NCBI RefSeq assembly: GCF_000190595.1
Contig: NC_015167.1
Coordinates: 3,084,501-3,148,500, forward strand
Reading direction: 5' to 3'
DNA: 64,000 nt
Origin: Cellulophaga lytica DSM 7489
Lineage (GTDB): Bacteria; Bacteroidota; Bacteroidia; Flavobacteriales; Flavobacteriaceae
The notes beneath the pieces were generated by a model that was given only the letters and a program-made list of their open reading frames with translations, searched no databases and was not told the DNA's origin. Numbering within the stretch: position 1 is the stretch's first letter; the number at the start of each line of letters is the position of its first letter. A program made the translations under genes and the position numbers. Shown one piece after another: positions 36,464 to 45,722 of this stretch.

Positions 36464-37723
36464 ATGAGAGATTTATTTGATAGAATACTAGCGAACAAAG
36501 GACCATTAGGAAAATGGGCATCGCAAGCAGAGGGATATTTTGTTTTCCCTAAATTAGAAGGAACTATTTCTAATAGAATGAAATTCCAAGGGAAAGAAGT
36601 AATTACTTGGAGTGTTAACGATTATTTAGGTTTAGCAAACCACCCAGAAGTGCGTAAAGTAGATGCACAAGCAGCAGCAGATTATGGTTCTGCTTACCCA
36701 ATGGGAGCACGTATGATGTCTGGACACACAGACTTACACGAACAATTACAAAATGAGTTGGCTGAATTTGTTAAAAAAGATGCAGCTTACTTATTAAACT
36801 TTGGTTACCAAGGTATGGTATCTACTATAGATGCGTTGGTTTCTAAAGATGATATTATAGTTTATGATGTAGACTCGCACGCATGTATTATTGATGGTGT
36901 ACGTTTGCATATGGGTAAACGTTTTACTTACAAGCATAATGACGTTGAGAGTTTAGAAAAAAACTTAGAGCGTGCTACTAAAATGGCAGAACAAACTGGT
37001 GGAGGTATTTTAGTTATCTCTGAAGGTGTTTTTGGTATGCGTGGTGAGCAAGGTAAATTAAAAGAGATTGTAGCTTTAAAGAAAAAGTACAACTTTAGGT
37101 TTTTAGTAGATGATGCTCACGGTTTTGGTACATTAGGTAAAACTGGTGCTGGAGCAGGTGAAGAACAAGGAGTGCAAGATGAAATAGACGTGTACTTTGC
37201 TACTTTTGCAAAATCTTTAGCTAGTACTGGTGCATTTATAGCAGCAGATCAAGAAATTATAGATTACTTAAAATACAACTTGCGTTCGCAAATGTTTGCA
37301 AAGTCATTACAAATGCAATTGGTTGTAGGTGCATTAAAGCGTTTAGATATGCTTAGAACAATGCCAGAGTTAAAAAATAAACTTTGGGAGAATGTAAATG
37401 CATTGCAAAGTGGATTAAAAGAACGTGGTTTTGATATAGGAACAACTACTAGTTGTGTTACTCCTGTGTTTTTAAATGGTAGTATACCAGAAGCTATGGC
37501 GTTGGTTAGAGATTTAAGAGAAAACTATGGTATTTTCTGCTCTATAGTGGTTTATCCTGTAATTCCTAAAGGACTTATTTTATTAAGAATGATTCCTACA
37601 ACTTCTCATACCTTAGAAGATGTAAATGAAACGCTTAATGCTTTTGATGCAATACGTGAGCGTTTAACAAATGGTACATACAAAAGATTATCTGCCGCTG
37701 TTGCAGCTGCAATGGGAGAGTAA
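36464..37723 (+). CDS. Alpha-oxoamine synthase (serine palmitoyltransferase or cysteate acyltransferase type)
   Basis: A 419-residue PLP enzyme of the alpha-oxoamine synthase family, which condenses an amino acid with an acyl-CoA and releases CO2. Motifs are the glycine-rich SVNDYLGLANHP, SGHTDLHEQLQ, the DDAHGFGTLG aspartate/histidine segment, and the PLP lysine K250 in FATFAKSLASTG. The N-terminus (KGPLGKWASQAEGYFVFP) and length resemble Bacteroidota serine palmitoyltransferase-like proteins more than KBL or BioF. In flavobacteria such enzymes can be cysteate acyltransferases that make capnine for sulfonolipids. A GNAT-like gene converges from downstream. The exact amino acid substrate is not proven. 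Confidence 0.82.
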   Translation: MRDLFDRILANKGPLGKWASQAEGYFVFPKLEGTISNRMKFQGKEVITWSVNDYLGLANHPEVRKVDAQAAADYGSAYPMGARMMSGHTDLHEQLQNELAEFVKKDAAYLLNFGYQGMVSTIDALVSKDDIIVYDVDSHACIIDGVRLHMGKRFTYKHNDVESLEKNLERATKMAEQTGGGILVISEGVFGMRGEQGKLKEIVALKKKYNFRFLVDDAHGFGTLGKTGAGAGEEQGVQDEIDVYFATFAKSLASTGAFIAADQEIIDYLKYNLRSQMFAKSLQMQLVVGALKRLDMLRTMPELKNKLWENVNALQSGLKERGFDIGTTTSCVTPVFLNGSIPEAMALVRDLRENYGIFCSIVVYPVIPKGLILLRMIPTTSHTLEDVNETLNAFDAIRERLTNGTYKRLSAAVAAAMGE

Positions 37724-37744
37724 AAAATCTTTTTATTTTATATT

Positions 37745-37778
37745 AAAAAACCCAAGCAAATTATGCTTGGGTTTTTTA
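37745..37778. terminator. Bidirectional terminator
   Basis: The perfect inverted repeat AAAAACCCAAGCA / TGCTTGGGTTTTT with loop AATTA serves the plus-strand synthase and, through its A-run, the converging GNAT-like gene. Confidence 0.9.
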
Positions 37779-37780
37779 GT

Positions 37781-38899
37781 TTATAAGTTTTTGCGGTATG
37801 TTCTGCGTCTTCTAAATATTTTTGGATCAAAATTTTTCCAAAGCTGTCTAATAGCGGTATTTTCTTCTAACTCTGGTGTTCTTATGCAATTTTCTATACC
37901 TTTATCTTTAAATGTTTTATAATATTCATTAAAAATAATAGCTGTTACTCCTTTGTTTTGGTATTCTGGGTGTACACCAATTAAATAAAAAATAACATCT
38001 TTACTCTGTTTTTTAGCTTTAAGTAAATGGTAAGCGCCAAAAGGAAATAATTTCCCCTTAGATTTTTGTAATGCTTTAGAAAAAGAAGGCATTACTATAG
38101 AGAAAGCAACAAGATTATCATCTTTATCTACCACAAATTTTATGTACTCTGGGTTAATAAAGCTTATGTATTTTTGCTTAAAGTGTTCTTTTTGTATGTC
38201 GTTTATAGGGACAAAAGAAGATAAGGAAGCGTAAGACTCATTAAACAAATCAAACATTTTATCTGCTAAAGGCATTACATCTTTAGTTTTTGTAAAATTT
38301 ATTTCTCTTAGGTTGTATCTCTTTTTTATTAAACCCTGTATTCTTTCAAAAAATTCTGGTTTGGCATTGGCAAACGGAAATTTATTTTCTAAATATTCTT
38401 TTTCTTTTACAAAACCTAAACGTTCATAATGTTTAACGTAATAGGGGTGGTTGTACCAAGTTATCATACTACCAATATGGTCATAACCTTCTGTAACAAC
38501 ACCTACTTTATCTAAATTAGAAAAGCCAACGGGGCCTTCCATAAACTCTAATTTGTGCTCTCTACCTATTTCTTCAACCCTTTTTAGTAAAGCCTCAGAT
38601 ACGTTTGTATCATCAACAAAATCAAACCAACCAAAGCGCATTTTTTTAACTTTTTGGTTGTTAATTTCTATCCAATTAATTATTGCAGCAACCCTACCTA
38701 CAAGTTTAGGTCCGTTGTAAGCTAATAAAAACCAGGCTTCTGCATCTTTAAAAACAGGATTTTTGTCTTTATTAAATGAATCTAATTCATCATTAATAAT
38801 TGGTGGCACCCAGTAAGGTGAATTTTTGTATATACTAAACGGAAATTTTACAAATTGCTTTAATTCTGCTTTGGTTTTAGCTTCAACAATGGTAATCAT
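37781..38899 (-). CDS. GNAT-like acyltransferase of about 370 residues
   Basis: A 372-residue protein with no signal peptide. The N-terminal region (FVKFPFSIYKNSPYWVPP, then WFLLAYNGPKLVGRVAA) and the C-terminal region (FYLIGVHPEYQNKGVTAIIFNEYY, an acetyl-CoA-type motif A near residues 310-333, then NTAIRQLWKNF) look like the two halves of an acyl-CoA N-acyltransferase fold. Relatives in databases often carry misleading names. It ends beside the alpha-oxoamine synthase gene. Bacterial ceramide synthases belong to a GNAT-like group, so N-acylation of capnine or a sphingoid base is a reasonable hypothesis, not a demonstrated role. Confidence 0.72.
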   Translation of the reverse strand: MITIVEAKTKAELKQFVKFPFSIYKNSPYWVPPIINDELDSFNKDKNPVFKDAEAWFLLAYNGPKLVGRVAAIINWIEINNQKVKKMRFGWFDFVDDTNVSEALLKRVEEIGREHKLEFMEGPVGFSNLDKVGVVTEGYDHIGSMITWYNHPYYVKHYERLGFVKEKEYLENKFPFANAKPEFFERIQGLIKKRYNLREINFTKTKDVMPLADKMFDLFNESYASLSSFVPINDIQKEHFKQKYISFINPEYIKFVVDKDDNLVAFSIVMPSFSKALQKSKGKLFPFGAYHLLKAKKQSKDVIFYLIGVHPEYQNKGVTAIIFNEYYKTFKDKGIENCIRTPELEENTAIRQLWKNFDPKIFRRRRTYRKNL

Positions 38900-38983
38900 A
38901 TTCTAATATCTTTTTCTGCATCAATATTAGGGATATTAATTAATAAGAGAAAGTTTTAAGCTTGTAAAAATTAGAAGTTGTTT

Positions 38984-40006
38984 TTAAAAATCTATAGGCT
39001 CATCATCTTTAGATTTCTTTTTCTTGCTTTTTTTTCCTTTAGCATCTCTTTTTGCTTGTTTTCTTTTCTTTTTAAGGTCTTTCTTTCTAATTTTTCCATC
39101 CTTAGTTGTTGCATTCTGATCTTCAATAGCAATTACTTTATCTTTATGCATATCTAACCTATATGAAAAACCAGCAGCAAAAAATAGGCGGGTAGGAGTA
39201 TCTTTTATATTGGCACCCAAATGTAAATCTACTTGCATATTTTCATCAATTAAATAAGCAGTACCACCTCTAAAAATTACATCAGAATATCTGTCGCTTT
39301 TAATACCTTGGTTTTCTGCAAAAACACTCCATTTAGGGTTTCTAAATGCATGAGATAAAGAAACAATGTAGCTCCATTCGGGAAAATCTGTTCCTATGCG
39401 GTCATAAGCAACGTTAGTAATAAGCACAAATTTTGGAGAAAGCCTACTTTGTGTAGCAATCATACCTCTTGGAGATACTGTAGCTTCACCAGGGTAGTAT
39501 GGATTGTCACCCAAAACAAAGTTGGCACCTGCATAAACAGATATTGCAGGTATTAAATTTTTTAGCTGAAATGTGTTATTAGCTTTCCAGCTATATAAAT
39601 TTGGCTTGTTTGCTTCTTCACTCTTGTAAGGGTCAAAAATTAAATATTTTAATCCAATTCTATTTCTTTTAAAATCTGTATACTTTTGATCAGGAAAACC
39701 AATGGTAGAATATGTTCTGTTTTCATTAGTATATGTCCCTTCATATATAATTTCTAATTCTTCAAAAAACAAACCATACCTTAAAGCTAAATCTACTCCC
39801 AGTAATTTAGAATCAGTTTTTAGTGTGTTATGACTTTGTTTTTCGTAAGACATTCCGGCTTCGGCCTGTAAAACTCCTGTGCCAATTGCATATGCACTTA
39901 CAGATTGTCCTGGTCTGTTAGAGTTTATAACGTCTGTGTATTGTGAAAGTCCTAAAAATGGAAGTGTAAAAAGAAATAAAGAGAATATATTTTTTAATTT
40001 TTTCAT
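38984..40006 (-). CDS. Outer-membrane beta-barrel protein with lysine-rich tail
   Basis: A 340-residue exported protein. The ATG at 40006 begins the signal peptide MKKLKNIFSLFLFTLPFLGLSQ; starting upstream at 40069 would add 21 unrelated residues. The mature part reads as a transmembrane beta-barrel of the phenol-degradation MetA/transporter type (alternating strands such as VLQAEAGMSYE, LRYGLFFEELEIIYEGTY, LFFAAGFSYRLDM). The last 45 residues are strongly basic (KKDLKKKRKQAKRDAKGKKSK) and end in an acidic DDEPIDF. Such a tail on a barrel is unusual. The role is unknown. Confidence 0.75.
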   Translation of the reverse strand: MKKLKNIFSLFLFTLPFLGLSQYTDVINSNRPGQSVSAYAIGTGVLQAEAGMSYEKQSHNTLKTDSKLLGVDLALRYGLFFEELEIIYEGTYTNENRTYSTIGFPDQKYTDFKRNRIGLKYLIFDPYKSEEANKPNLYSWKANNTFQLKNLIPAISVYAGANFVLGDNPYYPGEATVSPRGMIATQSRLSPKFVLITNVAYDRIGTDFPEWSYIVSLSHAFRNPKWSVFAENQGIKSDRYSDVIFRGGTAYLIDENMQVDLHLGANIKDTPTRLFFAAGFSYRLDMHKDKVIAIEDQNATTKDGKIRKKDLKKKRKQAKRDAKGKKSKKKKSKDDEPIDF

Positions 40007-40080
40007 ACCTGTAAGCTTACCTAAATATACTTTTATTATTATTTTAAGAGATATAATCTTTATATACAACGGTAGAATTG

Positions 40081-40088
40081 TATTTTTG
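40081..40088 (+). promoter_or_regulatory. Candidate -7 box for the DUF4834 gene
   Basis: TATTTTTG matches TAnnTTTG and lies 21 bases before the ATG at 40110. The -33 region lacks a clear TTTG. Confidence 0.45.
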
Positions 40089-40109
40089 ATATAAATTTTT
40101 AGAACAAAT

Positions 40110-40379
40110 ATGGATTTTTTAATAGCTATTCTTGTAATTGTTGCGGTTTATTACCTATTAAAGTTTTTGATACGCTTGTATGCGCCTAAAATGATGAATT
40201 ATGCAGCTAAAAAAACTGAAGAACATTTAAAGAAAAAATTTGAAGAGTTTGCGCAAAACCCTAATCAGGGATATACTAATACAACAGATGAGTCTTCTTC
40301 AAAAACAAATAAGACTAAGTTCAAATCTAACCCTTCTAAAAAAGTAGGAGAGTATATAGATTTTGAAGAAGTAGAATAA
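40110..40379 (+). CDS. DUF4834-family small membrane protein
   Basis: An 89-residue protein with one N-terminal membrane helix (about 2-24: DFLIAILVIVAVYYLLKFLIRLY), a charged helical middle and a polar Ser/Thr/Lys-rich linker, ending in GEYIDFEEVE. Size and layout match the DUF4834 family of flavobacteria, whose function is unknown. It precedes the yfhO gene by about 100 bases. Confidence 0.75.
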   Translation: MDFLIAILVIVAVYYLLKFLIRLYAPKMMNYAAKKTEEHLKKKFEEFAQNPNQGYTNTTDESSSKTNKTKFKSNPSKKVGEYIDFEEVE

Positions 40380-40482
40380 AAAAATAACAACCAACCTTTA
40401 TTAAGTTTAGAGTTTAGGCAACCAAAAAATGCTTATTTTGCTAAACTTACGTATGAAAATTTAATACAACACCAACAACATA

Positions 40483-42921
40483 ATGAAAATTAATTTTAGA
40501 TCTGTTTTAACCAACTTTTTTGTTCTTGTTTTATTTGTAGTTGCCTCTTTGGCTTATTTTACTCCTGTTTTACAGGGTAAAAAAATATTTCAGTCAGATA
40601 TTGCCCAGTATACAGGAATGGCAAAAGAGCAAAATAATTTTAGAGAAAAAACAAATACAGAGCCTTATTGGACAAACAGTGCTTTTGGTGGTATGCCAAC
40701 ATATCAGTTAGGAGCTAATTACCCTCATAATTACATAAAAAAGTTAGACAAATTAATACGGTTTTTACCTAGACCAGCAGATTATTTATTTTTATACTTT
40801 TTAGGTTTTTATATTTTATTATGTTGTCTAAAAGTAGATTATAGGTTGGCCGTTGTTGGTGCATTGGCTTTTGGTTTTAGTACTTATTTAATTATAATTT
40901 TAGGTGTTGGCCATAATGCAAAGGCACACGCTTTGGGGTATATACCAATGTTGTTAGGCGGTATAATTTTAATGTTTAGAAAAAAATACATTTTAGGATT
41001 TATACTCACAGCATTTGCAATGGCTTTAGAGGTTAATGCCAACCACTACCAAATGACCTATTATTTTATGTTGCTAATTTTAATATTAGGTGTTATTTAC
41101 TTGGTTTATGCTATTGTAGAAAAACAACTAAAACATTATTTTGTTTCTGTAGGCTTGCTTTTTGTTGCAGTATTAATAGGTATTGCAACCAATGCTACTA
41201 ATTTAATGGCTACAAAAGAGTACTCTGACTGGAGCACTAGGGGAGTGTCTAATTTAACTATTAATAATGATGGCTCTGAAAGAGAAAATACTGGAGGTTT
41301 AGATAAAGAGTATATTACACAATATAGTTACGGAATAGCAGAGTCTTTAAACATATTTGTGCCAAGATTATTTGGAGGGTCTAATTCTGAAAATTTAGGA
41401 GAGGAATCTAAAACATATGAGTTTTTAGTTCGTAAAGGATTATCTAGAAAACAAGCGTTAGATTTTGCAGAGGGTTTGCCTTTGTATTGGGGAGACCAAC
41501 CAGGTGTTTCTGGCGCAGCTTATGTAGGAGCAGTATTATTTTTCTTATTTATTTTAGGTTTAATTATAGTAAAAGGAAAAGTAAAATGGTGGCTTTTAGC
41601 AGGAGCTGTAATGTCTTTAGTACTTTCTTGGGGTAAAAACTTTAGTGGTTTAACTAATTTTATGATAGATAATTTTCCTTTGTATGATAAATTTAGAGCA
41701 GTTTCATCTATACAAGTAGTTTTAGAATTATGCGTACCTCTACTTGGTGTTTTAGCTTTAATGACCTTGTTTAAAGAAAAGGAGAATAAGGCAAAGTACA
41801 ATATGCCATTGTTTATAAGTGCTGGGATAGTTTTGGGTACATTAATACTTTTATTTGTATTTAAAGGTGTTTTTACTTTTGATGGTTTAAGCGATGATAG
41901 CTACAGGAAATACTTTGGAGATGAAGTATTAACAATGATAAAGTTAGACCGTCAAGAGGCTTATACAAGTGATGTTTTACGTTCTTTAATATATGTGTTA
42001 CTTACAGCAGCTACATTGTCTTTATTTATACATAAAAGGTTAAAAAATAATGTATTTATAGCGGTAATAGGTGTGTTAATTTTAGCAGATTTGGTACCTG
42101 TAGCTAAAAGATATGTTACAGAAGATGATTTTGTACACGCTAGACAAATGGAACAACCATTTCCTTTAACAAATACAGATAAACAAATTAATCAAGATAC
42201 TTCTGTATACCGCGTTTATAACCCAAGAGAAGGTTTAAACGGAGCAAGCACATCATACTACCATAATTCTATTGGTGGTTATCATGGAGCTAAACCCGCT
42301 ACTATGCAAGACTTGTTTGATTTTCATATTTACAAAAATAATGTTAGGGTTTTAAGTATGCTTAACGTTAAATATGTTATTCAGGAAGATGAAGAAGGAC
42401 GTACTTACCCAGCAGTAAACCCTAATGCAATGGGTAATGCCTGGTTTGTGCAGAACCTTAAAAAAGTATCTTCGGCTAATGAAGAAATTATGGCATTAGA
42501 TAGTTTAAATATTAAAACAGAAGCTGTGGTTAATACAACAGAGTTTCCTTCGTTATCTAAGTTTACTTTTACTAAAGATTCTACAGCTACTATTAATTTA
42601 GATAACTATGAGCCTAACCATTTAACTTACACATCTACTACCAATTCTGATGCACTAGCTGTGTTTTCAGAAATGTATTATAAAAATGGATGGAATGCTT
42701 ATATAGATGGAAAAAAGTCTAGTTACTTTAAAGTTAACTATACACTTAGGGCAATGCAAGTTCCTGCAGGTGAACATAAAATTGAATTTAAATTTGAACC
42801 TGAAGTAGTTAAAAAAGGAAGTAAAATAGCACTAGCAAGTAATATTCTTTTGGCGTTAATAGTTATAGGAGGTATTGTATATAGTTTTAAAAAACCAACA
42901 GCTAAAAAAGAGAATAGCTAA
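40483..42921 (+). CDS. YfhO-family multispanning membrane protein
   Basis: An 812-residue protein with a long N-terminal membrane domain of about 11-13 helices (residues about 10-535), an exported-looking soluble domain (about 540-780) and a final membrane helix near 787-803. Typical YfhO features are the periplasmic start loop (FTPVLQGKKIFQSDIAQYTGM) and the C-terminal segment YYKNGWNAYIDGKKSSYFKVNYTLRAMQVPAG. Members are related to GT-C glycosyltransferases and act in cell-wall glycan or lipoteichoic acid glycosylation in Gram-positives. Here it heads a three-gene unit with a glycosyltransferase and a flippase, with one-base overlap to the next gene. Confidence 0.85.
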   Translation: MKINFRSVLTNFFVLVLFVVASLAYFTPVLQGKKIFQSDIAQYTGMAKEQNNFREKTNTEPYWTNSAFGGMPTYQLGANYPHNYIKKLDKLIRFLPRPADYLFLYFLGFYILLCCLKVDYRLAVVGALAFGFSTYLIIILGVGHNAKAHALGYIPMLLGGIILMFRKKYILGFILTAFAMALEVNANHYQMTYYFMLLILILGVIYLVYAIVEKQLKHYFVSVGLLFVAVLIGIATNATNLMATKEYSDWSTRGVSNLTINNDGSERENTGGLDKEYITQYSYGIAESLNIFVPRLFGGSNSENLGEESKTYEFLVRKGLSRKQALDFAEGLPLYWGDQPGVSGAAYVGAVLFFLFILGLIIVKGKVKWWLLAGAVMSLVLSWGKNFSGLTNFMIDNFPLYDKFRAVSSIQVVLELCVPLLGVLALMTLFKEKENKAKYNMPLFISAGIVLGTLILLFVFKGVFTFDGLSDDSYRKYFGDEVLTMIKLDRQEAYTSDVLRSLIYVLLTAATLSLFIHKRLKNNVFIAVIGVLILADLVPVAKRYVTEDDFVHARQMEQPFPLTNTDKQINQDTSVYRVYNPREGLNGASTSYYHNSIGGYHGAKPATMQDLFDFHIYKNNVRVLSMLNVKYVIQEDEEGRTYPAVNPNAMGNAWFVQNLKKVSSANEEIMALDSLNIKTEAVVNTTEFPSLSKFTFTKDSTATINLDNYEPNHLTYTSTTNSDALAVFSEMYYKNGWNAYIDGKKSSYFKVNYTLRAMQVPAGEHKIEFKFEPEVVKKGSKIALASNILLALIVIGGIVYSFKKPTAKKENS

Positions 42922-44207
42922 TGCAAAAGGTGCTCATTATAGCTTATTATTGGCCTCCTGCTGGTGGGCCAGGTGTACAACGTTGGCTTAAATTTGTAAA
43001 ATATTTAAAAGATTATAGTATTGAGCCAGTGGTGTATGTACCACAAAATCCTAATTATCCTATAATAGATGCATCATTTGTAAATGAAATTCCAAAAGAT
43101 GTAAAAATTTACAAGCAAAAAATTAATGAGCCTTATGGTTTGGCAAGTTTTTTATCAAAAAATAAAACCAAAAAAATAAGTTCAGGTTTAATACAAAGTA
43201 AAAATCAATCTTTGATAGAAAAAATTTTGCTTTGGGTACGTGGTAATTTTTTTATACCTGATGCTCGTAAAAATTGGGTTAAACCTTCTGTTAATTATTT
43301 AACTAAGGTAGTAGAAGAAGAAAATATAAATACAATAATAACAACTGGCCCACCACACAGTATGCATTTAATAGGCCTTAAACTTAAGGAGAAGTTAGGT
43401 GTTAGCTGGGTTGCAGATTTTAGAGATCCTTGGACTTCTATTGGATACCATAAAAAATTACGTTTAAGTAAAGCATCTGCTAAAAAGCATAAGTATTTAG
43501 AACATTTGGTTTTAAATAGAGCAGATAGTATTGTGGTTACTAGTGAAACAACTAAAAACGAATTTTTAAATATTACCAATAAGCCTATAGAAGTGATAAC
43601 AAATGGATTTGATGGTGATGTAGCTAGTGACGTGGCTTTAGATGATAAGTTTACCATTTCTCATATAGGATCTTTGCTTACGGGTAGAAATCCTGAGAAT
43701 TTATGGCTTGCATTAGAAGAATTGTGTAATGAAAATGAAGCTTTTAAAAATAGTTTATCGCTACAGTTTATCGGTGTTGTAAGTGAAGATGTGTTACAAA
43801 CAATATACAAATACAATTTAAAGTCTTACGTAAATTTAATTGGTTACGTATCACATACTGAAGCATTAAAGTATCAAGAAAAATCACAAGTACTATTACT
43901 TTCAGAAATAAATTCACCAGATACAGTAGGTATTATTGCGGGTAAATTATTTGAGTATATGCGAGCAAAAAGACCAATTTTGGCAATAGGACCAAAAGGT
44001 TGGGAGGTGAGTAATATAATTAAAGAGACAAATACAGGTGTTGCTTTTAATTATAATGATACATCTAACATAAAAAGTTTACTTTTAGATTGGTTTTTTA
44101 AATACCAAACAAAAGAATTAAGTGTAAATTCTACTAATATAAATACGTATAGTAGAAAAGAGCGTACAGCTAAATTAGCCAATCATTTATATGGGTATTG
44201 TATTTAA
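42921..44207 (+). CDS. GT4-like glycosyltransferase
   Basis: A 428-residue cytoplasmic enzyme of GT-B fold. The N-terminal acceptor domain begins KVLIIAYYWPPAGGPGVQRW, with the glycine-rich loop of family 4 enzymes. The C-terminal nucleotide-sugar domain includes FTISHIGSLLTGRNPENLW and the SPDTVGIIAGKLFEYMRAKRPILAIG segment, where an acidic residue and glycine contact the donor. The start codon overlaps the yfhO stop by one base (TAATG) and the end overlaps the flippase gene by 17 bases, so the three are coupled. Donor and acceptor sugars are unknown. Confidence 0.87.
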   Translation: MQKVLIIAYYWPPAGGPGVQRWLKFVKYLKDYSIEPVVYVPQNPNYPIIDASFVNEIPKDVKIYKQKINEPYGLASFLSKNKTKKISSGLIQSKNQSLIEKILLWVRGNFFIPDARKNWVKPSVNYLTKVVEEENINTIITTGPPHSMHLIGLKLKEKLGVSWVADFRDPWTSIGYHKKLRLSKASAKKHKYLEHLVLNRADSIVVTSETTKNEFLNITNKPIEVITNGFDGDVASDVALDDKFTISHIGSLLTGRNPENLWLALEELCNENEAFKNSLSLQFIGVVSEDVLQTIYKYNLKSYVNLIGYVSHTEALKYQEKSQVLLLSEINSPDTVGIIAGKLFEYMRAKRPILAIGPKGWEVSNIIKETNTGVAFNYNDTSNIKSLLLDWFFKYQTKELSVNSTNINTYSRKERTAKLANHLYGYCI

Positions 44208-45660
44208 ACAAACATTTAGTAATACTATAGTAACCTTTGTAGGGTTTGGTATTGGTGCTATTAATACACTTTTTTTATATACCAATTTTTTAACTAAAGA
44301 AAATTATGGTTTAGTTACAGTTATACTTGCTACAGCAGCTTTATTAATGCCATTGTTAACTTTTGGAGTGCAAAATACGTTAGTAAAATTTTATAGTAGT
44401 TATAAAGATAGTGATGATGTTAAGTATTTTTTAAACTTAATGTTGTACTTGCCATTACTTACAATTATACCATTTACACTGTTTAGTTATTTTGGTACTG
44501 ATTTTATAGGCGATTTTTTAGCAGAAAAAAACGAAGAGGTCAAAGGGTATGTTTGGTACATTTATTTTGTGGGACTGGCAATGTCTTATTTTGAAATATT
44601 TTACTCTTGGGTAAAAGTGCATATGAAATCTGTTTTTGGAAACTTTATGAAAGAAGTTTTTGGAAGACTATGTATTGCTATTTTACTTGTATTGGTACAT
44701 TATAATGTAATAACTGTAGATTTATTTTTAAAGTCCTTGGTTGGTGTTTATGTGTTACGTATGGTTGTAATGAAACTTTATGCCTTTAGTTTAGAAATAC
44801 CAAGTTTAAAATTTAGATTGCCTAAAAATTATAGTTCAATTATAAAATACAGTGCTCTTATAATATTAGGTGGTTCTGCAGCTGTAATACTTTTAGAGAT
44901 AGATAAGTTTATGCTAAATCAATATTTAGCAATAGAAAATGTTGCTTTTTATGGAGTTTCTGTATTTATTGCAACTGTAATTACGGTACCATCTAGAGCT
45001 ATGCACCAAATTACACATCCGTTAACTGCTAAATTATTAAACAGTAAAGACAAACCAGAGCTTCGTAAATTGTATAAGAAATCATCTTTAACATTATTTA
45101 TAATATCCGGAATTATTTTTTTGTTGATTATTTTAAACTTACAAGAATTATACAAATTAATGCCAGTTGCCTACAGAGGCGGAATGTTAGTGGTATTTTT
45201 AATAGGTTTAACAAAAGTGTTAGATGCTCTTTTGGGTAATAGTAATTCTATTCTTTTTAATTCTGACTATTACAGAGCAATTTTGGTAATGGGCGTTTTG
45301 TTAGCAATAGTGGTAGTGCTTTTAAACTATATGTTAATACCTGCTTATGGTTTAGGTGGTGCTGCGTGGGCAACGTTTATAGCTATTGCAAGTTTTAATA
45401 CAGTAAAAATTGGTTATGTATACGCTAAGTTTAAAATGCATCCGTTTACTTTAGACACTTTAAAAGTACTATTATTACTGTGTTTATTAGGAGGGGTATT
45501 TTTCTTTATAAACTTTAATTTTCATCCTATATTAAATATTGCTATAAAAAGTATATTTATGGGAGTTGTTTATATTTTAGTACTTTATAAACTCAGAGTT
45601 TCAGAAGATGTGTATAGTATAGTGTCTTCTTACCTAAGTAAAAAGGAAACAAAAAGGTAA
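44191..45660 (+). CDS. Oligosaccharide flippase (Wzx-like, MOP superfamily)
   Basis: A 489-residue protein with about 14 hydrophobic helices and no soluble domain, the pattern of polysaccharide exporters of the MOP superfamily. Supporting segments are the N-terminal FKQTFSNTIVTFVGFGIGAINTLFLY and EIDKFMLNQYL near residue 235. It would move lipid-linked oligosaccharide across the inner membrane. Gene overlap with the glycosyltransferase supports a joint role in surface glycan or LPS assembly. Confidence 0.87.
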   Translation: MGIVFKQTFSNTIVTFVGFGIGAINTLFLYTNFLTKENYGLVTVILATAALLMPLLTFGVQNTLVKFYSSYKDSDDVKYFLNLMLYLPLLTIIPFTLFSYFGTDFIGDFLAEKNEEVKGYVWYIYFVGLAMSYFEIFYSWVKVHMKSVFGNFMKEVFGRLCIAILLVLVHYNVITVDLFLKSLVGVYVLRMVVMKLYAFSLEIPSLKFRLPKNYSSIIKYSALIILGGSAAVILLEIDKFMLNQYLAIENVAFYGVSVFIATVITVPSRAMHQITHPLTAKLLNSKDKPELRKLYKKSSLTLFIISGIIFLLIILNLQELYKLMPVAYRGGMLVVFLIGLTKVLDALLGNSNSILFNSDYYRAILVMGVLLAIVVVLLNYMLIPAYGLGGAAWATFIAIASFNTVKIGYVYAKFKMHPFTLDTLKVLLLLCLLGGVFFFINFNFHPILNIAIKSIFMGVVYILVLYKLRVSEDVYSIVSSYLSKKETKR

Positions 45661-45722
45661 AGCCCCAGAAGAATAAATTCTTCAAGGACTTTAACAACTA
45701 ACAACCTAAAAAACTGTCTTTA

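Noticed and set aside
45661-45696. An imperfect hairpin (GAAGAAT / ATTCTTC) after the flippase gene, considered as terminator
   Set aside because: There is no T-run after the stem and the outer stem is mismatched.
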